Shown: positions 1-64,000 of the stretch, one piece after another
How the letters are laid out: the number at the start of each line of letters is the position of its first letter
Position numbering within the stretch: position 1 is the stretch's first letter
Assembly: GCA_025642075.2 (NCBI GenBank)
Contig: JAODUO010000629.1
Coordinates: 144,501 to 208,500, forward strand
Direction: 5' to 3'
Source of the DNA: Ridgeia piscesae
Taxonomy: Eukaryota; Annelida; Polychaeta; Sabellida; Siboglinidae
DNA: 64,000 nucleotides
Position numbers and translations under genes: made by a program
The notes under the pieces: model-generated
Database searches by the model: none
Told to the model about the DNA's origin: nothing
The model's input: only the letters and a program-made list of their open reading frames with translations

Positions 1-18360
<18,360 letters not shown>

Positions 18361-18700
18361 CGCGAACGGACGAATTACGGCGACCACGTAATGTTATGTC
18401 TCCGAGTTTGCCACTCGCTTCTGTCGCCTGTAAGCTGGCCGAGATCAGCGGCGTCGACTACGCAACCGGACGATTCCATTCAGCGTCAACGGCGGCCGCA
18501 GCCTCATAAGGTCACACATAAACCTCCATAAAACCACATCGAACACATCTGTAGTATAATGACACTAACCGTCGTTATTTCTGATCGGCAATCAACACCG
18601 GCAGTGTTTTATTAGGTGACAGATTTCGATGATTAGTATATCAGGATTAGCTTCGTAGCAACCTGTTACCCCCGCACTGACGCGACGTGACGTAACCGAG

Positions 18701-19372
18701 CAGTGGCCTAGATGGCTGACCAATAATCGCCATTACATAGTGTTGGCCGTAGAATGCGCAATGTTAACGATAAAGGCATATTTATAGTCTCGTAATACTG
18801 ACCAGGCAATCAGCGCGAGTGACTGCGGGGACCGCCGCTGTGGGCCAACGTATATGCGGGATTGAGATGGAGAGGTGCGCTGCACCAAATGCTGGACACT
18901 GCAGTCGGCACTTGGCTTCGTTTTTGGACACAGTCGATGCCAGCGTATATAACATAACGTAACTACTCGTACAATAAATCATAACATGACGCAACAACAC
19001 AACATATATAGCACATCAGCATAGCATAATGAAAACATTACAACAGAAAGTGATCAATCAAATAATGTGCACGAAAGGGGTGAACTATAATTATAGTCTA
19101 ATTAATATTGTATAGGGTATATAGCCTAGGGCAAGCATATATAAAGGTGTTAGTGATTAAAAAAACGCTGTATTATAACAAACAAATGGGTATATGGGAC
19201 GGAGGTACGTATTCCCTTCACCTTTAGAATTTTCATGCGCTAAGGTGACATGCATCTTGAAATTCTGAAATAAGTTGTGGCCACCGCTACCACCACCCCC
19301 ACCCCCTCCCCCCGTCTTCCCATGTCAGAATCCGTCGATGGCGTATGGCGTCACCGAGTTGGTACCCCTATT
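18701..19372. other. Upstream flank of first exon
   Basis: Mixed CpG-containing and AT-rich sequence upstream of the minus-strand gene. No feature beyond a short C-rich tract before the (CCGT)n array. Confidence 0.3.
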
Positions 19373-19846
19373 CCGTCCGTCCGTCCGTCCGTCCGTCCGT
19401 CCGTCCGTCCGTCCGTCCGTCCGTCCGTCCGTCCGTCCGTCCGTCCGTCCGTCCGTCCGTCCGTCCGTCCGTCCGTCCGTCCGTCCGTCCGTCCGTCCGT
19501 CCGTCCGTCCGTCCGTCCGTCCGTCCGTCCGTCCGTCCGTCCGTCCGTCCGTCCGTCCGTCCGTCCGTCCGTCCGTCCGTCCCGTCCGCCGTCCGCCGTC
19601 CGTCCGTCCGTCCGTCCGTCCGTCCGTCCGTCCCGCCGCCGTCCGCCCGCCCGCCCGCGCCGCCGCCGCCCGCCCGCCGCCGCCCGCCCGCCCGCCCGCC
19701 CGCCCGCCCGCCCGCCCGCCCGCCCGCCCGCCCGCCCGCCCGCCCGCCCGCCCGCCCGCCGCGCCCGCCCGCCCGCCGCCGCCCGCCCGCCCGCCCGCCC
19801 GCCCGCCCGCCGCCCGCCGCCTGCCCGCCCGCCCGCCCGCCCGCCC
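19373..19846. repeat. (CCGT)n followed by (CCGC)n tetranucleotide array
   Basis: About 210 bp of CCGT units, a mixed zone at 19,580-19,660, then about 190 bp of CCGC units with sporadic CGCCG interruptions. Every unit carries a CpG. All six frames are open (Arg-Pro, Ser-Val or Thr-Asp-Gly periods), which is a repeat artefact and not a gene. Confidence 0.95.
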
Positions 19847-19855
19847 GTCGACGCA

Positions 19856-21308
19856 CCGTTCCGCCACGTCCTCACCCTGACACAGGAAGACGAGGGGTGC
19901 TGTTGATTTTTTGTCGGGCGCGGGGCATTGACCCGGATTTTCGGCATGACACCGCTGTCGTCGAAAGATCCCGACATCTCGGACAACTGGGGTGTGGGGG
20001 GGGGGGTGTTATTCAAATTATTCGCAGCGACGTTCAAAACTTCAATGTGTCTGTGGGGAAGCCACTCCAGGGTCCACCCACTCCAGCGCGGGCACATTCC
20101 AATGGTCTATAGGAGCAGACCCCTTAGACCCGCTTTCCAAGGAAGGGACATTTTCGACGATACTATGCATAGTTGATGAGCACACAGTCCGTCTAATAGT
20201 ATATAACGAAGACTGCGAGTCTGAGGGTGACTCGCCACGGTCTTGTTTCATATTGTGGGAATCTCTTGCTTTGATCATTTCGTTATTTAATTTGTGTTAT
20301 CCAATTGTTATTTTATCATTTTTAGGCTTACAGAGAGTCAGCACTAGCCTGGTTTAACGAACGTCTGTAACAGTGAATATACAAGCAGATTTTTCTTTTT
20401 AGTAAACTAGTTCCACGTTTCGCCCTATGCAGTATTTCGACCATGCATCACGGCATTGGTGAGTGGTCCCTATTTGTAGTGGCCCCATTCGTTTACTCCT
20501 TGCGCAAAACACAAAAAGTTGAAGCAACAGCGCCTTGTGATTTATCGTCGCCATGAAGCGAGAGGAATGTTGGGACACGTGACCTTGGTGGAGCTTCGAG
20601 CTATGGTTACTTTATCATAGGTGTAACATTTTCGAATTCCCTTGAGGGTGTGCATGCATGCATGTGCGCGCGTGCGTGTGTAGTTAATACCAGCATACAA
20701 ACCGTTACCCATTGCTAAATACTATCGTGTTTGTCAGCAAAATGGCGCGCTTTTCCATTGTGTTCATAAGAAGAAACCATTCATGCATAATCAAAATACC
20801 GTGTCTGGAAGTCGTTTGAGCTGTCCAGATAACCATCAACAGGATCAGTTAGATGTAGACGTCAAGTTTACAGTGTTGAACTGATTATGGCTAACAAGAT
20901 GTTATTTTAAAACACTGTCAAAAAGATCGGCGCCTCGCCCACTCGTGCGCACTCACACATCCACACAGTATAGTAGACACACGTACACGGATAGATACAC
21001 CCACACATTCGTGCATGCACGCTCAGGTTTACCTACACATACACGCATCTTCACTGGCAACAATTTGGTTTTCGTCACCTGGCAAATGATAGAACGAACA
21101 TTTGTGTCTGCATGACGCTTCGTGGGTCAGCGTCCCAGCTCTGATAACTCTTCTTTCTAGCTGCTGAATATAAACCGACAGATTATAGTTATATTATAAA
21201 CACTGGTGGGTTACATGTCTGTATGATAGGGGTGTTAAGCAAGCGTTCCGCATGGTCGGACGTAGGCAGTAGTTCCGCTTGAATGAACTGGCTGTAGGAA
21301 GCAGCGGT
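19856..21308. other. Intergenic sequence, no gene recognised
   Basis: CpG-rich at first (to about 20,250), AT-rich afterwards. It includes a G-run near 19,997 and CA-rich stretches near 20,950-21,040. Short open frames only. Confidence 0.35.
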
Positions 21309-21655
21309 GGTCGCGCGTAGAGCGTCGGACTGTCGGTCGAGGGCACGCTGGTGGTCAATCCCGCGCGTGGTCGCGCGGTGGAGCGTCCGGACTGTCGGTC
21401 GAGGGCACGCTGGCTTCAATCCCGCCTGGTCGCGCGGTGGAGCGCCGGACTGTCGGTCGAGGGCACGCTGCTTCAATCCCGCCTGGTCGCGCGTGAGCGC
21501 CGGACTGTCGGTCGAGGGCACGCTGCTTCAATCCCGCCTGGTCGCGCGGTGGAGCGCCGGACTGTCGGTCGAGGGCACGCTGCTTCAATCCCGCCTGGTC
21601 GCGCGGTGGAGCGCCGGACTGTCGGTCGAGGGCACGCTGCTTCAACCCCACCTGC
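21309..21655 (+). repeat. Tandem array of six tRNA-like units (SINE-head-like)
   Basis: Six copies of a 56-60 bp unit start near 21,309, 21,369, 21,428, 21,484, 21,540 and 21,597. Each reads GGTCGCGCGGTGGAGCG, then CGGACTGTCGGTCGAGGG, then a TTCAATCCCGC word. The first part resembles a tRNA D-arm (A box) and the last the T-arm (B box GGTTCAATCCC). The CGGACTGTCGGTC anticodon-side sequence is common in tRNA-derived SINEs. The units lack a full acceptor stem, so I call them tRNA-derived repeats, not functional tRNA genes. Confidence 0.6.
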
Positions 21656-22221
21656 CGCCGTTTTTCAAACTTAGGCAAAGAGATACTAAAAGCCGGTGGT
21701 CCCTTCTATCTGGTGTCTATGTCCGGGGAAGTAAAATATCCCACACATGGGGTAGATGTATAACCTGTAGTGGACTCATTAACTCTAGAGAAGGACAACT
21801 GTAATAAAGCTCGACAATACTTTAACCACAAACACGTGGCTAACACAGAGTGATGATCTATAATAACAATAGGAAGGTATTTATACACACGGCCCTCGAC
21901 CAGGAACAACTCTCCAAGAATACCACATCTTCTTCTACCTCTTCGGACAAGCTTCGATGCGAAACACCCTTGAGCATCACAATAACCCCTTCTAGAGACG
22001 ACCCGAACAACTGATCTCAGTTTGCATTTCAGGGTCCACGGTCACACGAGGTGAGGGCTCTGACGGTTGGGGAGCTGATCAACCCAAGTTGTTAAGTTGC
22101 TAAGTTAGATGTCTATGGACAAGGTTTAACAGATTAACTTGTAACAAGATCCGTATACATATGCATTAAATTGAGGGTATAGTGATGTAGATTTATTTTT
22201 GTCGTTATCCTGCTTTTATTC
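21656..22221. other. Intergenic sequence, nothing recognised
   Basis: Unique sequence between the tRNA-like array and the hAT-like region. No gene or repeat seen. Confidence 0.35.
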
Positions 22222-23342
22222 CAGCGGTTCCTAATTTTTTTCTCCGTACCCCTCCTGAGGTATGAAATGATCGCCAGGTACCCCATCACTAAAACAACAT
22301 TCTATATACATTCTGTTCAACGACAACATATTATAATTATTTTTATTAATGAGATAAGCAAAATTAGACGCCTAATTTATTATAATAAGAAACTAAAGCA
22401 TTGGGATAAGCTATAGCCTTTTAAAAATCGGATACTCACAGAGATAGGTGAACGGAAAATCAACAGTATTCTCACAGCCGTGGCTCCCAAACTGGGGTAC
22501 GCGCACCCAGTGTATACACGAGGGGTTTTAATGGGGTACGCGAAGAATTAGCTGAAAGTAAGATTTTGGGCATCTTGTGTGCTGCTCGTAATCGCACGTT
22601 GCACAAAAGACGGAGCTTTCAGCGGAGAGACACAAATGACACATCAACCCTTGACTTAGTCACTAGTAGTAAGAAGGGAATCGACCGAGTTTTTTTCAAG
22701 TGACTGAAGGATGTGACATGCTTAACATTCAAGAAGTATTTCACCGAATGATACATCAATCTGCTCTTTTATCAAAAGTAGTAACGTAAGACATGAGGGC
22801 ATACTTTGATGACGATGTCAAAATATCACAAATTAAACAGCTTCGGCCAGTCAATATTCAGACGACATGCAAGTTATAGGATTATTGGAGTTCGTGGTTA
22901 ATTCAACGGTCTGCCATGATGCGTCGGAACATCTTCCCCGCCAATGTTATCAAAAAGATATTCTCGTCTAAGATGGGCGTGTCATATACGACATGCCGCC
23001 TGGTGATCTTCCGTTCACCCATACCTGTGAACACGGTAACTTCGAGTCACACTCTATTCCATAAATGTTTTTCCGAATGTGCTTGTCCAAAACCGCGTCC
23101 AGAATTGAAACTTTGTTTTAAAAAGGTAAGCTACGTACGTTTTTCAAATGTTTTTATTATAAATTCGGCGTAAAAGTAACTATAACTCCTTAATAAAATA
23201 AATTACATGTTATCGCTAAATTGAATGTAGGACTTTGTTTTTATAGTCTATATATCTACATTTTATGATAAAAAGATGGGGGTACACTGACAATCGTCTT
23301 AAAATTCCGGGGTACGCGGTAGAAACAGTTTGGGAACCGCTG
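22222..23342. mobile_element. Degenerate hAT-like region (Charlie/ZBED-type ends)
   Basis: The left edge reads CAGCGGTTCCTAA and the right edge, reverse-complemented, reads CAGCGGTTCCCAAACTG followed by TTTCTACCGCGTACCCC. A further copy of the same end lies inside at about 22,475-22,510 (GGCTCCCAAACTGGGGTACG). CAGNGGTTCCCAAACTGNGGTACGCG is typical of hAT transposons of the Charlie/ZBED type. The arrangement suggests a nested or partly rearranged pair. The interior has broken frames only, including an 85-codon plus-strand frame at 22,916-23,173. The flanking octamers TTTTATTC and TCTTACGG match only partly. Confidence 0.6.
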
Positions 23343-24284
23343 TCTTACGGGAACCTCACAGTGTCCAATGCAACACGTCCGTCTTGGACGAGAACTTAGA
23401 CATAGGAAGATGTCCAAGAGAGCTTTGGATGGGTCTCAGTGCAAATCTGCCTCTTTCTGGCGCAGATGAGGGAAAGTAATCTATGGAATTCCGATTTACA
23501 CTGACGACAAGTTCGACTCGTTTTCACGAGTTGCTCCACGTTTCCTCTCCGAAGTTCTTCGACATCAAACGCGTTGAGATTATCAGACATGTTGAAGTTT
23601 CCAGAGTTGTCGTTCCCCACCCACGACTTCACGCTGTGTATCTGTAGTTTCTTGAAACATTGTGAAGACTTTCACATGTTTAAATGTCGTTTATCACTCC
23701 TTCTCAGGTCCAGGTTCTCCGGCCGTAGCAGTCAACATCACGCGGTGTGGAAAAGCTGTGGCAGTTGGTCCGTATGAAACCTTAGCAAAACAGAATCGTC
23801 AATGAGAACTCTATGGATTTGTTGGCGTTTATAACAACATCATCTTCGGAATGAACTCTTAGCTAATTCGGGCGGGAAGTCCTACCTTAGATGCAAGAGC
23901 GGATGGGTGAAGTCGTTTGAAAGAGAAGCATCACCTTACCTTAGGATACCTTAGAACGGTTCTGATCGTAGCATCCTCTGTGTTCCTCGACGACCAGCTC
24001 TTCTTTTTCTGAGTGTATTATTGTAAGATCACGTGTTCCGGTTCTATGATTATTTATTCTTAACGGTGCTTCATAGTCATATACAATGTCCTGGGTAGAC
24101 CAGAATTTGTGTAGTCGGGTTTTAATTTTTTCTAGTGATTATGCTGGTACCACTGTTTCAGGGAGACTATTTTCGGTAACTAATTAGAAATACAGTTTTT
24201 CTTAGATTTGGGTTTAGCTCTTTCGGTGAATACTTTTAGAGAGTGTACCCTGTTTCATGTTCTTTGTGACATTTCATTATTTCT
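23343..24284. other. Intergenic sequence with one unassigned short open frame
   Basis: A minus-strand frame at 23,396-23,632 (78 codons, containing FDVEELRRGNVEQLV and CRQCKSEFHRLLSLICAR) looks protein-like but is unassigned. It could be a decayed mobile-element piece. Nothing else recognised. Confidence 0.3.
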
Positions 24285-24825
24285 TTAAAATGTTGTTGCA
24301 GATTCGTGGTCATAAATGTTGTGTATTATTTTGTAGACTTTTATCATGTCTCCTCTTAATCTTCGATATGCTAATTAATGTAGGTAGTTTAAGTAATTTT
24401 AGTCTTTCTATATATGGTAGATCCCTCATACCCGGTAATTCTTTTGTGGTTCTTCTCTGTATGTTTTCTAAGGCTATTTTGTGGTTTATCTTATGTGGGT
24501 GCCATACTGCCATGGCGTAGTCTAGGTGCGATCTAACTATTGTTTCATAGAGTGGCAAAAAACGTTTATCTAGTAATTGGAATGTTCTTCTAATTATTTT
24601 TGTCATTTTAGTTGCCTTATTTACCACTTGGCTTATTATATGTTCTTCAAATATACGTTTGCAACCAAAGGTAACCCCTAAGTCTTTTTGTTTTTCATGT
24701 GTGTCTATTGTTTTTATAACATTGTTTATTGTCAAGGTATTTATTTTCACCTACGTAATTTTGTTTCCTATTTCCACACGTCTACGTTTGTCTGGGTGAA
24801 GTTTAAATATCCAATTTTAACCCCA
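24285..24825 (-). pseudogene. Non-LTR retrotransposon reverse transcriptase remnant
   Basis: The minus-strand translation contains KDLGVTFGCKRIFEEHI, RRTFQLLDKRFLPLYETIVR, SHLDYAMAVWHP and NIQRRTTKELPGMRDLPYIE. These are the conserved pieces at the end of the polymerase (thumb side) of LINE reverse transcriptases, where family members read LGVxxD, L..YKxLVRPHLEYA.xVW and E.vQRRaTK. It is broken: a stop (TAG) interrupts the frame at about 24,753, upstream of the main open segment, and a frameshift near 24,345 separates the RRGDMIKVYKI continuation. It is a 5'-truncated, dead copy. Confidence 0.8.
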
Positions 24826-24959
24826 ATGTTCTGATGGTTATATCATGTTGATGTATACTGTTCATTTAGTGCTTCGGCAAGTGTAAAGGAAGCATATTGT
24901 TGTGTACAATCAAGGCAATAGGTTTTAAAATCATCTAAATAGTATACAGAACTTAAAAA

Positions 24960-25500
24960 CCCTTGTTTGGAATTAGTGATTTAGGGTCATTTAAAAAATG
25001 GCCGCCAATTTTTATTTAGCCGTACGTTAATAATGTTTCATCTAGAGAAATAATTGTGGTGTGTATATATATATGTTCTATGGGACAAGGATTTCAAACA
25101 AACAATGTTTGGAATTTTCCGGCTTTCGCGTCCGCCATTTTAAAAGATGGCGGTCGTCAATACAAATGATACAATATCTCAAAAACTACATCACATTGAG
25201 CAGTAATGTTGACGACATTGGATAGATTGATGGATAGCGATATACACCAATGCACATTTTACCTTCACTAACATTCATATATTCACCATTTTTAAAGATG
25301 ACGTGCGGCTCAGCCATTTACCCATACTATCTAAGAACTATGCGTAATCTAGAGCCAAAACATTTATGCCAAGATGTAAGGTTTTTAGATATGAGTATTT
25401 AAATTGTATTATTTTTAACCTTTATTGACTTTCAAATATCCGCCCTTTTTAATATCCGCCATTTTTTAAGATGGCGCCCGACAAAATTAAAAAAATTATT
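24960..25500. repeat. Region with spaced palindromic GCCGCCATTTT-type motifs
   Basis: Related words occur near 24,996, 25,132-25,153 (CCGCCATTTTAAAAGATGGC continuing to a full palindrome), 25,288 and 25,456-25,477, about 130-170 bases apart. The words contain the GCCGCCAT/ATGGCGGC core of YY1-type sites. Spacing and AT-rich fillers suggest an old tandem or mobile element. Confidence 0.4.
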
Positions 25501-26039
25501 ATACGCATAGTTTAAAACTACGTGATTTAGATACCAACAGTTGATGTCAAAATACAAAAATTTTGGAAGTAATTATGTGTTGTATTACTTTTGACTTATC
25601 CATCATTCTAATAGATGGCCCCATCAAACAGTATTATTTCTGTGTCTTAAGAGAGCCTGTTATCCCTGTCTTATGATCTATGTATCGTCGAACCTTGAAG
25701 CTGATGTGGAAATATAGATGTTTGGAGGCAACAAGTTAAAGATAGCTCTTTGATATTCTGTCAAGCGGACAGTGTTGGCCAATTCAAACATTGGTTTATT
25801 GATTTCAAAATTATACACCATCAGTTGAACACCATGAACATTTCCCTACGCAAATATCCACAACTGGTACCCACCCATTCAGACCAGGGGCAAAAATGAG
25901 ATCCACCGTGGCAACATGTTAGATTTGTTTTGTGTAAGCATTTTACTATAACTGTATTGCAATAGTAGTAATGACGAATATAGCACATTAAATGGCTAGG
26001 AAGACTGCCAAAAACACATCGCACACACAAAATAGACTT
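25501..26039. other. Intergenic sequence downstream of CLASP
   Basis: AT-rich sequence without recognised features. Confidence 0.3.
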
Positions 26040-27819
26040 ATATCTAAGACAATTTTTATTAAGCGAAATTGTTACAGATCCATTTGAAATTGCATACGAT
26101 CATAATAATGATTTCAGCAAAAACAATGGATGCGCCTTGCATACATAATGGAATCACGACGATGCAGCAACTCAAAGAATCACAGTAAACACTTTACATA
26201 TTCTAACTTCGCATATGAAAACCATCCAACCATTAGTAAATTTTGAGATTTACAAAAACAGAAGTTACCATCATCTTATAGCACAAACACGCCTGTAATG
26301 AAGACACAACGGCCGACGTTCATCAAGACATCGATGCACTGGTACACTTAACTAGAGCTCACTCTCACAACAGGCACGCAACACAAGTCATCAACCACAG
26401 AAACACGGGAACATATTGATAGGAAGCATGCAGCAGTTTGAACAGTGGCGACAACAACACATTTCACGTTACACGACTTGCATACGACAGACAAACAGCA
26501 AGTGTTCCGCACTGCAGAGAGCGCTGTCACGTCCGCAAGGGACGCACAAGAACTTCCGAGACGGCCGGCGAGAGGAAATCACCAATCACCAACAAGAAAA
26601 TATCTTTACAGTTCTATGTTTCTGGCATATATCGTCGGCATGTGCCAATTCATTTTTTCTGTACATTTTTTCTCTACCTAACAAAATATAGACACCGGCG
26701 GCAGTGACTTCCGTGTTAAGAGTGCGTTTGGCACGCCCACCAAATCCGACACACACACGCACACAATCTACACCGCAAACACATGCATGGCAACCAAATC
26801 TGTTTCCATGGCGATAGTAAGCACTGCAGCTGTGGCTAGGTTAACCGACTCGTGTACAACACGGCATGTTCATGATTTGCAAACATTGATACTGTTGGTA
26901 CTGACCCAATTTCTCATTGCCACTGACAATGACCTACTTTCTTGTCACCAATGGCAACAACCTACTTTCTTATCACCATTGGCAATGGCCTACTTTCCTG
27001 TCACCAATGGCAACATCTTTTTTGTTGCCACTGGCAACGCCCTACTTTCTGGTCACCACTGGCAGTCAATACATTATTCCAATGAAAGCATGGGTAATGT
27101 TAATCAAACCACAATAACTCCCACAGGGAGAAAACAACACTGCGATTTATGCTCTTTACCAAAGTAGTGTCTTGTCTCTCTCTAGCTACAAATGTAGACC
27201 CAATGACTGACATCTAACTATGAGACACGAACCTACACAGCTCCCAGGATATCCACCTATGCTATGATACCGCGCATACCTTAGTTAACTTCCATTCGGC
27301 TGCGCATACTCCACTGCACCTCGTGCATTTTATAATTTATATTCTACACTTTACACATACAAGTAACCACGCAGCAAACCAGCTCCAGCACCAAAGGTGT
27401 GTCATGATCCGACTCTATGTTACAGCTGTGTTACAGCAGTGTTACAGTCCATGATACAAATGTTACAACCATTTACAGACCAGGAGCTTTCAAGGAACAC
27501 ATAATTGAAAGCCCACCATTCGGTGAAGATCAAACAGGGTTAAGTGGGGCGAAGGATTATGCGGAAATGACATTAGATGCAGCGTTAGATCTGAGTAACA
27601 ATAGGCAAGAATAGTCTAACTCCATAACGACAGGGCACACATGGACTTGCACAAAAACAGGTGTAAGTGCCAGGATGCTGGACGTACACAGCAGACAGAT
27701 GCGTAGTTGAGATGTTAGCGATCCGACAAGTTTAAACTGTCTGTAGAGGCAAGCTGATTGTTTGTTGGCACCGTACTGCTCCACTGAGGCATTCACCCTC
27801 TCGCGGAGTGCCCTTGTCA
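26040..27819 (-). other. Probable CLASP 3' UTR and downstream flank
   Basis: Sequence downstream of the CLASP stop. The first AATAAA on the gene strand that I find is at 26,060-26,055, so a 3' UTR of about 1.7-1.8 kb is possible; earlier non-canonical signals cannot be excluded. The stretch includes a five-copy repeat of about 30 bp with ACTTTC and TCACCA words (26,925-27,066). Short open frames on both strands lack coding character. Confidence 0.35.
26925..27066. repeat. Imperfect ~30-bp tandem repeat, about five copies
   Basis: Units read approximately CCTACTTTCTTGTCACCAAT plus GGCAACAA with divergence between copies. They lie in the probable CLASP 3' UTR. Confidence 0.7.
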
Positions 27820-62366
<34,547 letters not shown>

Positions 62367-64000
62367 CTGGTGTCAAAAAGCAGAACTAGTCACAGCCATC
62401 CTCAATAACGTTACGCAAACACTAATTTCCCTGTATCTTCATTGGGACAAGTGCTGCCATCTGATGGGTGGGTTTGAGCTGACTGTAATTGCGACAAGGA
62501 TGGTTTTATAGCGGGCTAAGATTAAGATTCTGAAACGTCTCGGCTAAACTTGTATGCATGTTGAACAGTGACACAGCAGCAGTGGACAGGAACTTAATGG
62601 GGTGATTGTATTAATTCACAATGTTCCCAAACACACATGGCAATACATGTCTTGACTGTCACCTGTATTGGGGGGACATTAAACCATCACAATGGTCCAC
62701 CTATTGATTTGCACACATTAACATTATAGAAACAGCAAAACTTCCACAATGCGTTTATCCTTGTGAATCCAAGTGCGTAGTCATTAATAGTGACAGGCTA
62801 AAGTCATCACTGCAACATGGCACCACAGAAAGGTTTCAAACAATTACGATTTGATCTTTTGCGAAAAGTGGCTATTGTTTCAGATGATTTTGTAGGGATA
62901 AGGAGTTGATTTTGGGTGCAGCTACAAACAAAGGAATTTGCTAATACTCAGCTTAGTATTATGATTCTTTTTTAATTAATCACAATTAATGAATATTTTT
63001 ATTTTATGATAATTTTGGAGCATTATTGATCAGAAATTGGCAACACGATGCGTAATGGCAACTACGTAACGTCAGTCAACATCACCAGTTACTGGCCGTG
63101 GGTTTCAAATCCATTTAGTATTGATCAGAATCTTAAATTCCATACCATATGTTGGTGTGAGTGGGGGTGGATGGGAGCTTGAACCAATACAAACATTATA
63201 GTTTTAGACTTTATTTTCGAGGGTGATCCTAGTAATGAAACAGCCAAAGATCACTTCAACATTCATCTGTCACAACTGACTGACTGTCACTGTATCATGT
63301 ATCATGTATCATGTATGTAGATGACATGGCAGAAGTGAAGCAGGCAGTGCACAAGACAAGCAAAGGGGGTGGGTGGGGTGAGATGGGGTAGGGTGGGGTG
63401 GGGTAGGGTGATGTGGGGTGTTGACAATATGGGGTGTCAGTCACTCACCAGGGGTGATTGTATCAACACTGAACGACTCACACATCTGAGAGTGTCACTC
63501 CAGCCAACCCAGTCCTGACTACATTTGAATCCATCACACACAACATCAACACAAATATGGGTGATGAAGAAAAAGAAAACTCAACAAAGTAAACAAAACC
63601 TCAAAACCACACCTACCACCAGTTGTAATTTGGTCAAACGTGATCGTAAATATTCAGCATTTGTTTCAATTAATGTTTTAGACAGATCTGCCTGAACAAT
63701 ATGTGTTATGTATGATTGTTTACATTTTTTATTTGTTTTGAAGTGTAAATTTCGCCGCTTTCGTCATCTCATTATACTTTTTGAATCCACCATTAATTTG
63801 AAGTGTTTTGTTTGAAGAAATTCAAACAATTTCAACATCAATTTAATACCAGAAAAGATTTAACAGTATAGTTTACAACCAAACAGTGAACTGATTTTGA
63901 TGTGGAAAAGGGAACATAAATAACGTACTTGGCTGATATTGTTGTTGAAGTTTGACCGAAACAGTGACCAGGGGTAGATTGGTTTAACAAATTAAACACT
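62367..64000 (-). other. CLASP intron or upstream exons region, mostly unassigned
   Basis: Apart from the weak exon candidate at 63,449-63,485, only a TATCATG triplet repeat near 63,293-63,316 and a GGGGT-rich stretch at 63,367-63,420 (guanine-quadruplex-like) are seen. Confidence 0.4.
63449..63485 (-). CDS. Possible further upstream CLASP exon
   Basis: An acceptor-like CTCTCAG precedes 37 bases that translate as MCESFSVDTITP plus one base. A GTGAGT donor follows. The end phase (one base) fits the start of the exon at 62,277-62,366. The peptide is not one I can match to CLASP, so this is a weak candidate, perhaps a small alternative exon. Confidence 0.25.

Noticed and set aside
19275..20112. 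Arg/Pro/Ser-rich and Gly/Arg-rich proteins of up to 255 codons
   Set aside because: Translation of the CCGT/CCGC tetranucleotide array in every frame.
21309..21655. Cluster of functional tRNA genes
   Set aside because: Units of 56-60 bp lack a complete acceptor stem and a standard anticodon arm; tRNA-derived repeat is more likely.
24310..24750. Host gene of 146 codons
   Set aside because: Sequence is the C-terminal part of a LINE reverse transcriptase, with an in-frame stop upstream and a frameshift downstream.
26416..26707. Three overlapping plus-strand frames of 78-91 codons
   Set aside because: No conserved motif or splice support; they lie in the probable CLASP 3' UTR and overlap each other in different frames.

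Overview
The window is animal nuclear DNA. It has short exons with GT-AG junctions, introns of up to 18 kb, tRNA-type SINE heads, hAT-like elements, non-LTR retrotransposon remnants and a very large amount of micro- and minisatellite DNA. The mix fits a marine invertebrate, possibly a lophotrochozoan such as a mollusc, but nothing in the sequence settles the species. There is no sign of bacterial or organellar DNA. The long open frames over the tandem arrays are artefacts of repeat units whose length is a multiple of three.

Right half (27.8-62.4 kb, minus strand): the 3' part of a CLASP gene (CLIP-associating protein, a microtubule plus-end regulator). I could chain 24 exons with matching splice phases, 2,459 coding bases or about 818 codons. 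They run from the Ser/Arg-rich EB-binding region, which has two SxIP motifs, through a TOG domain (TOG3 of the family) to the complete C-terminal helical domain and stop codon. The N-terminal TOG1 and TOG2 exons must lie beyond 64,000. One exon (48,872-49,026) is broken by reading-frame shifts.

Left end (1-18.4 kb, minus strand): the first coding exon of a second gene at 18,258-18,360, inside a CpG-rich promoter-like region, and probably its second exon at 1-176. They are joined by an 18-kb intron and their phases match. The second exon is His/Gln-rich and I do not recognise the protein. The intron holds a 3.9-kb array of a 27-bp unit, a 600-bp (TG)n tract, a 481-bp MITE-like element and a 714-bp non-autonomous hAT element with a perfect 8-bp target duplication.

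Middle (18.4-27.8 kb): a CpG-rich promoter side with a (CCGT)n to (CCGC)n array, a six-copy tandem array of a tRNA-like unit, a hAT-like region with Charlie/ZBED-type ends, a decayed non-LTR reverse transcriptase fragment, a region with spaced palindromic GCCGCCAT-type motifs, and the probable CLASP 3' UTR.

Main observation: in the CLASP gene, several intronic arrays begin exactly at, or within about 15 bases of, a splice site. In the 4.1-kb array between exons 9 and 10 each 31-33 bp unit, read on the gene strand, starts with GT and ends with CAG. One array border carries a CAG|GTGAGT sequence typical of recursive splice sites. Another array includes a partial copy of the adjacent exon.
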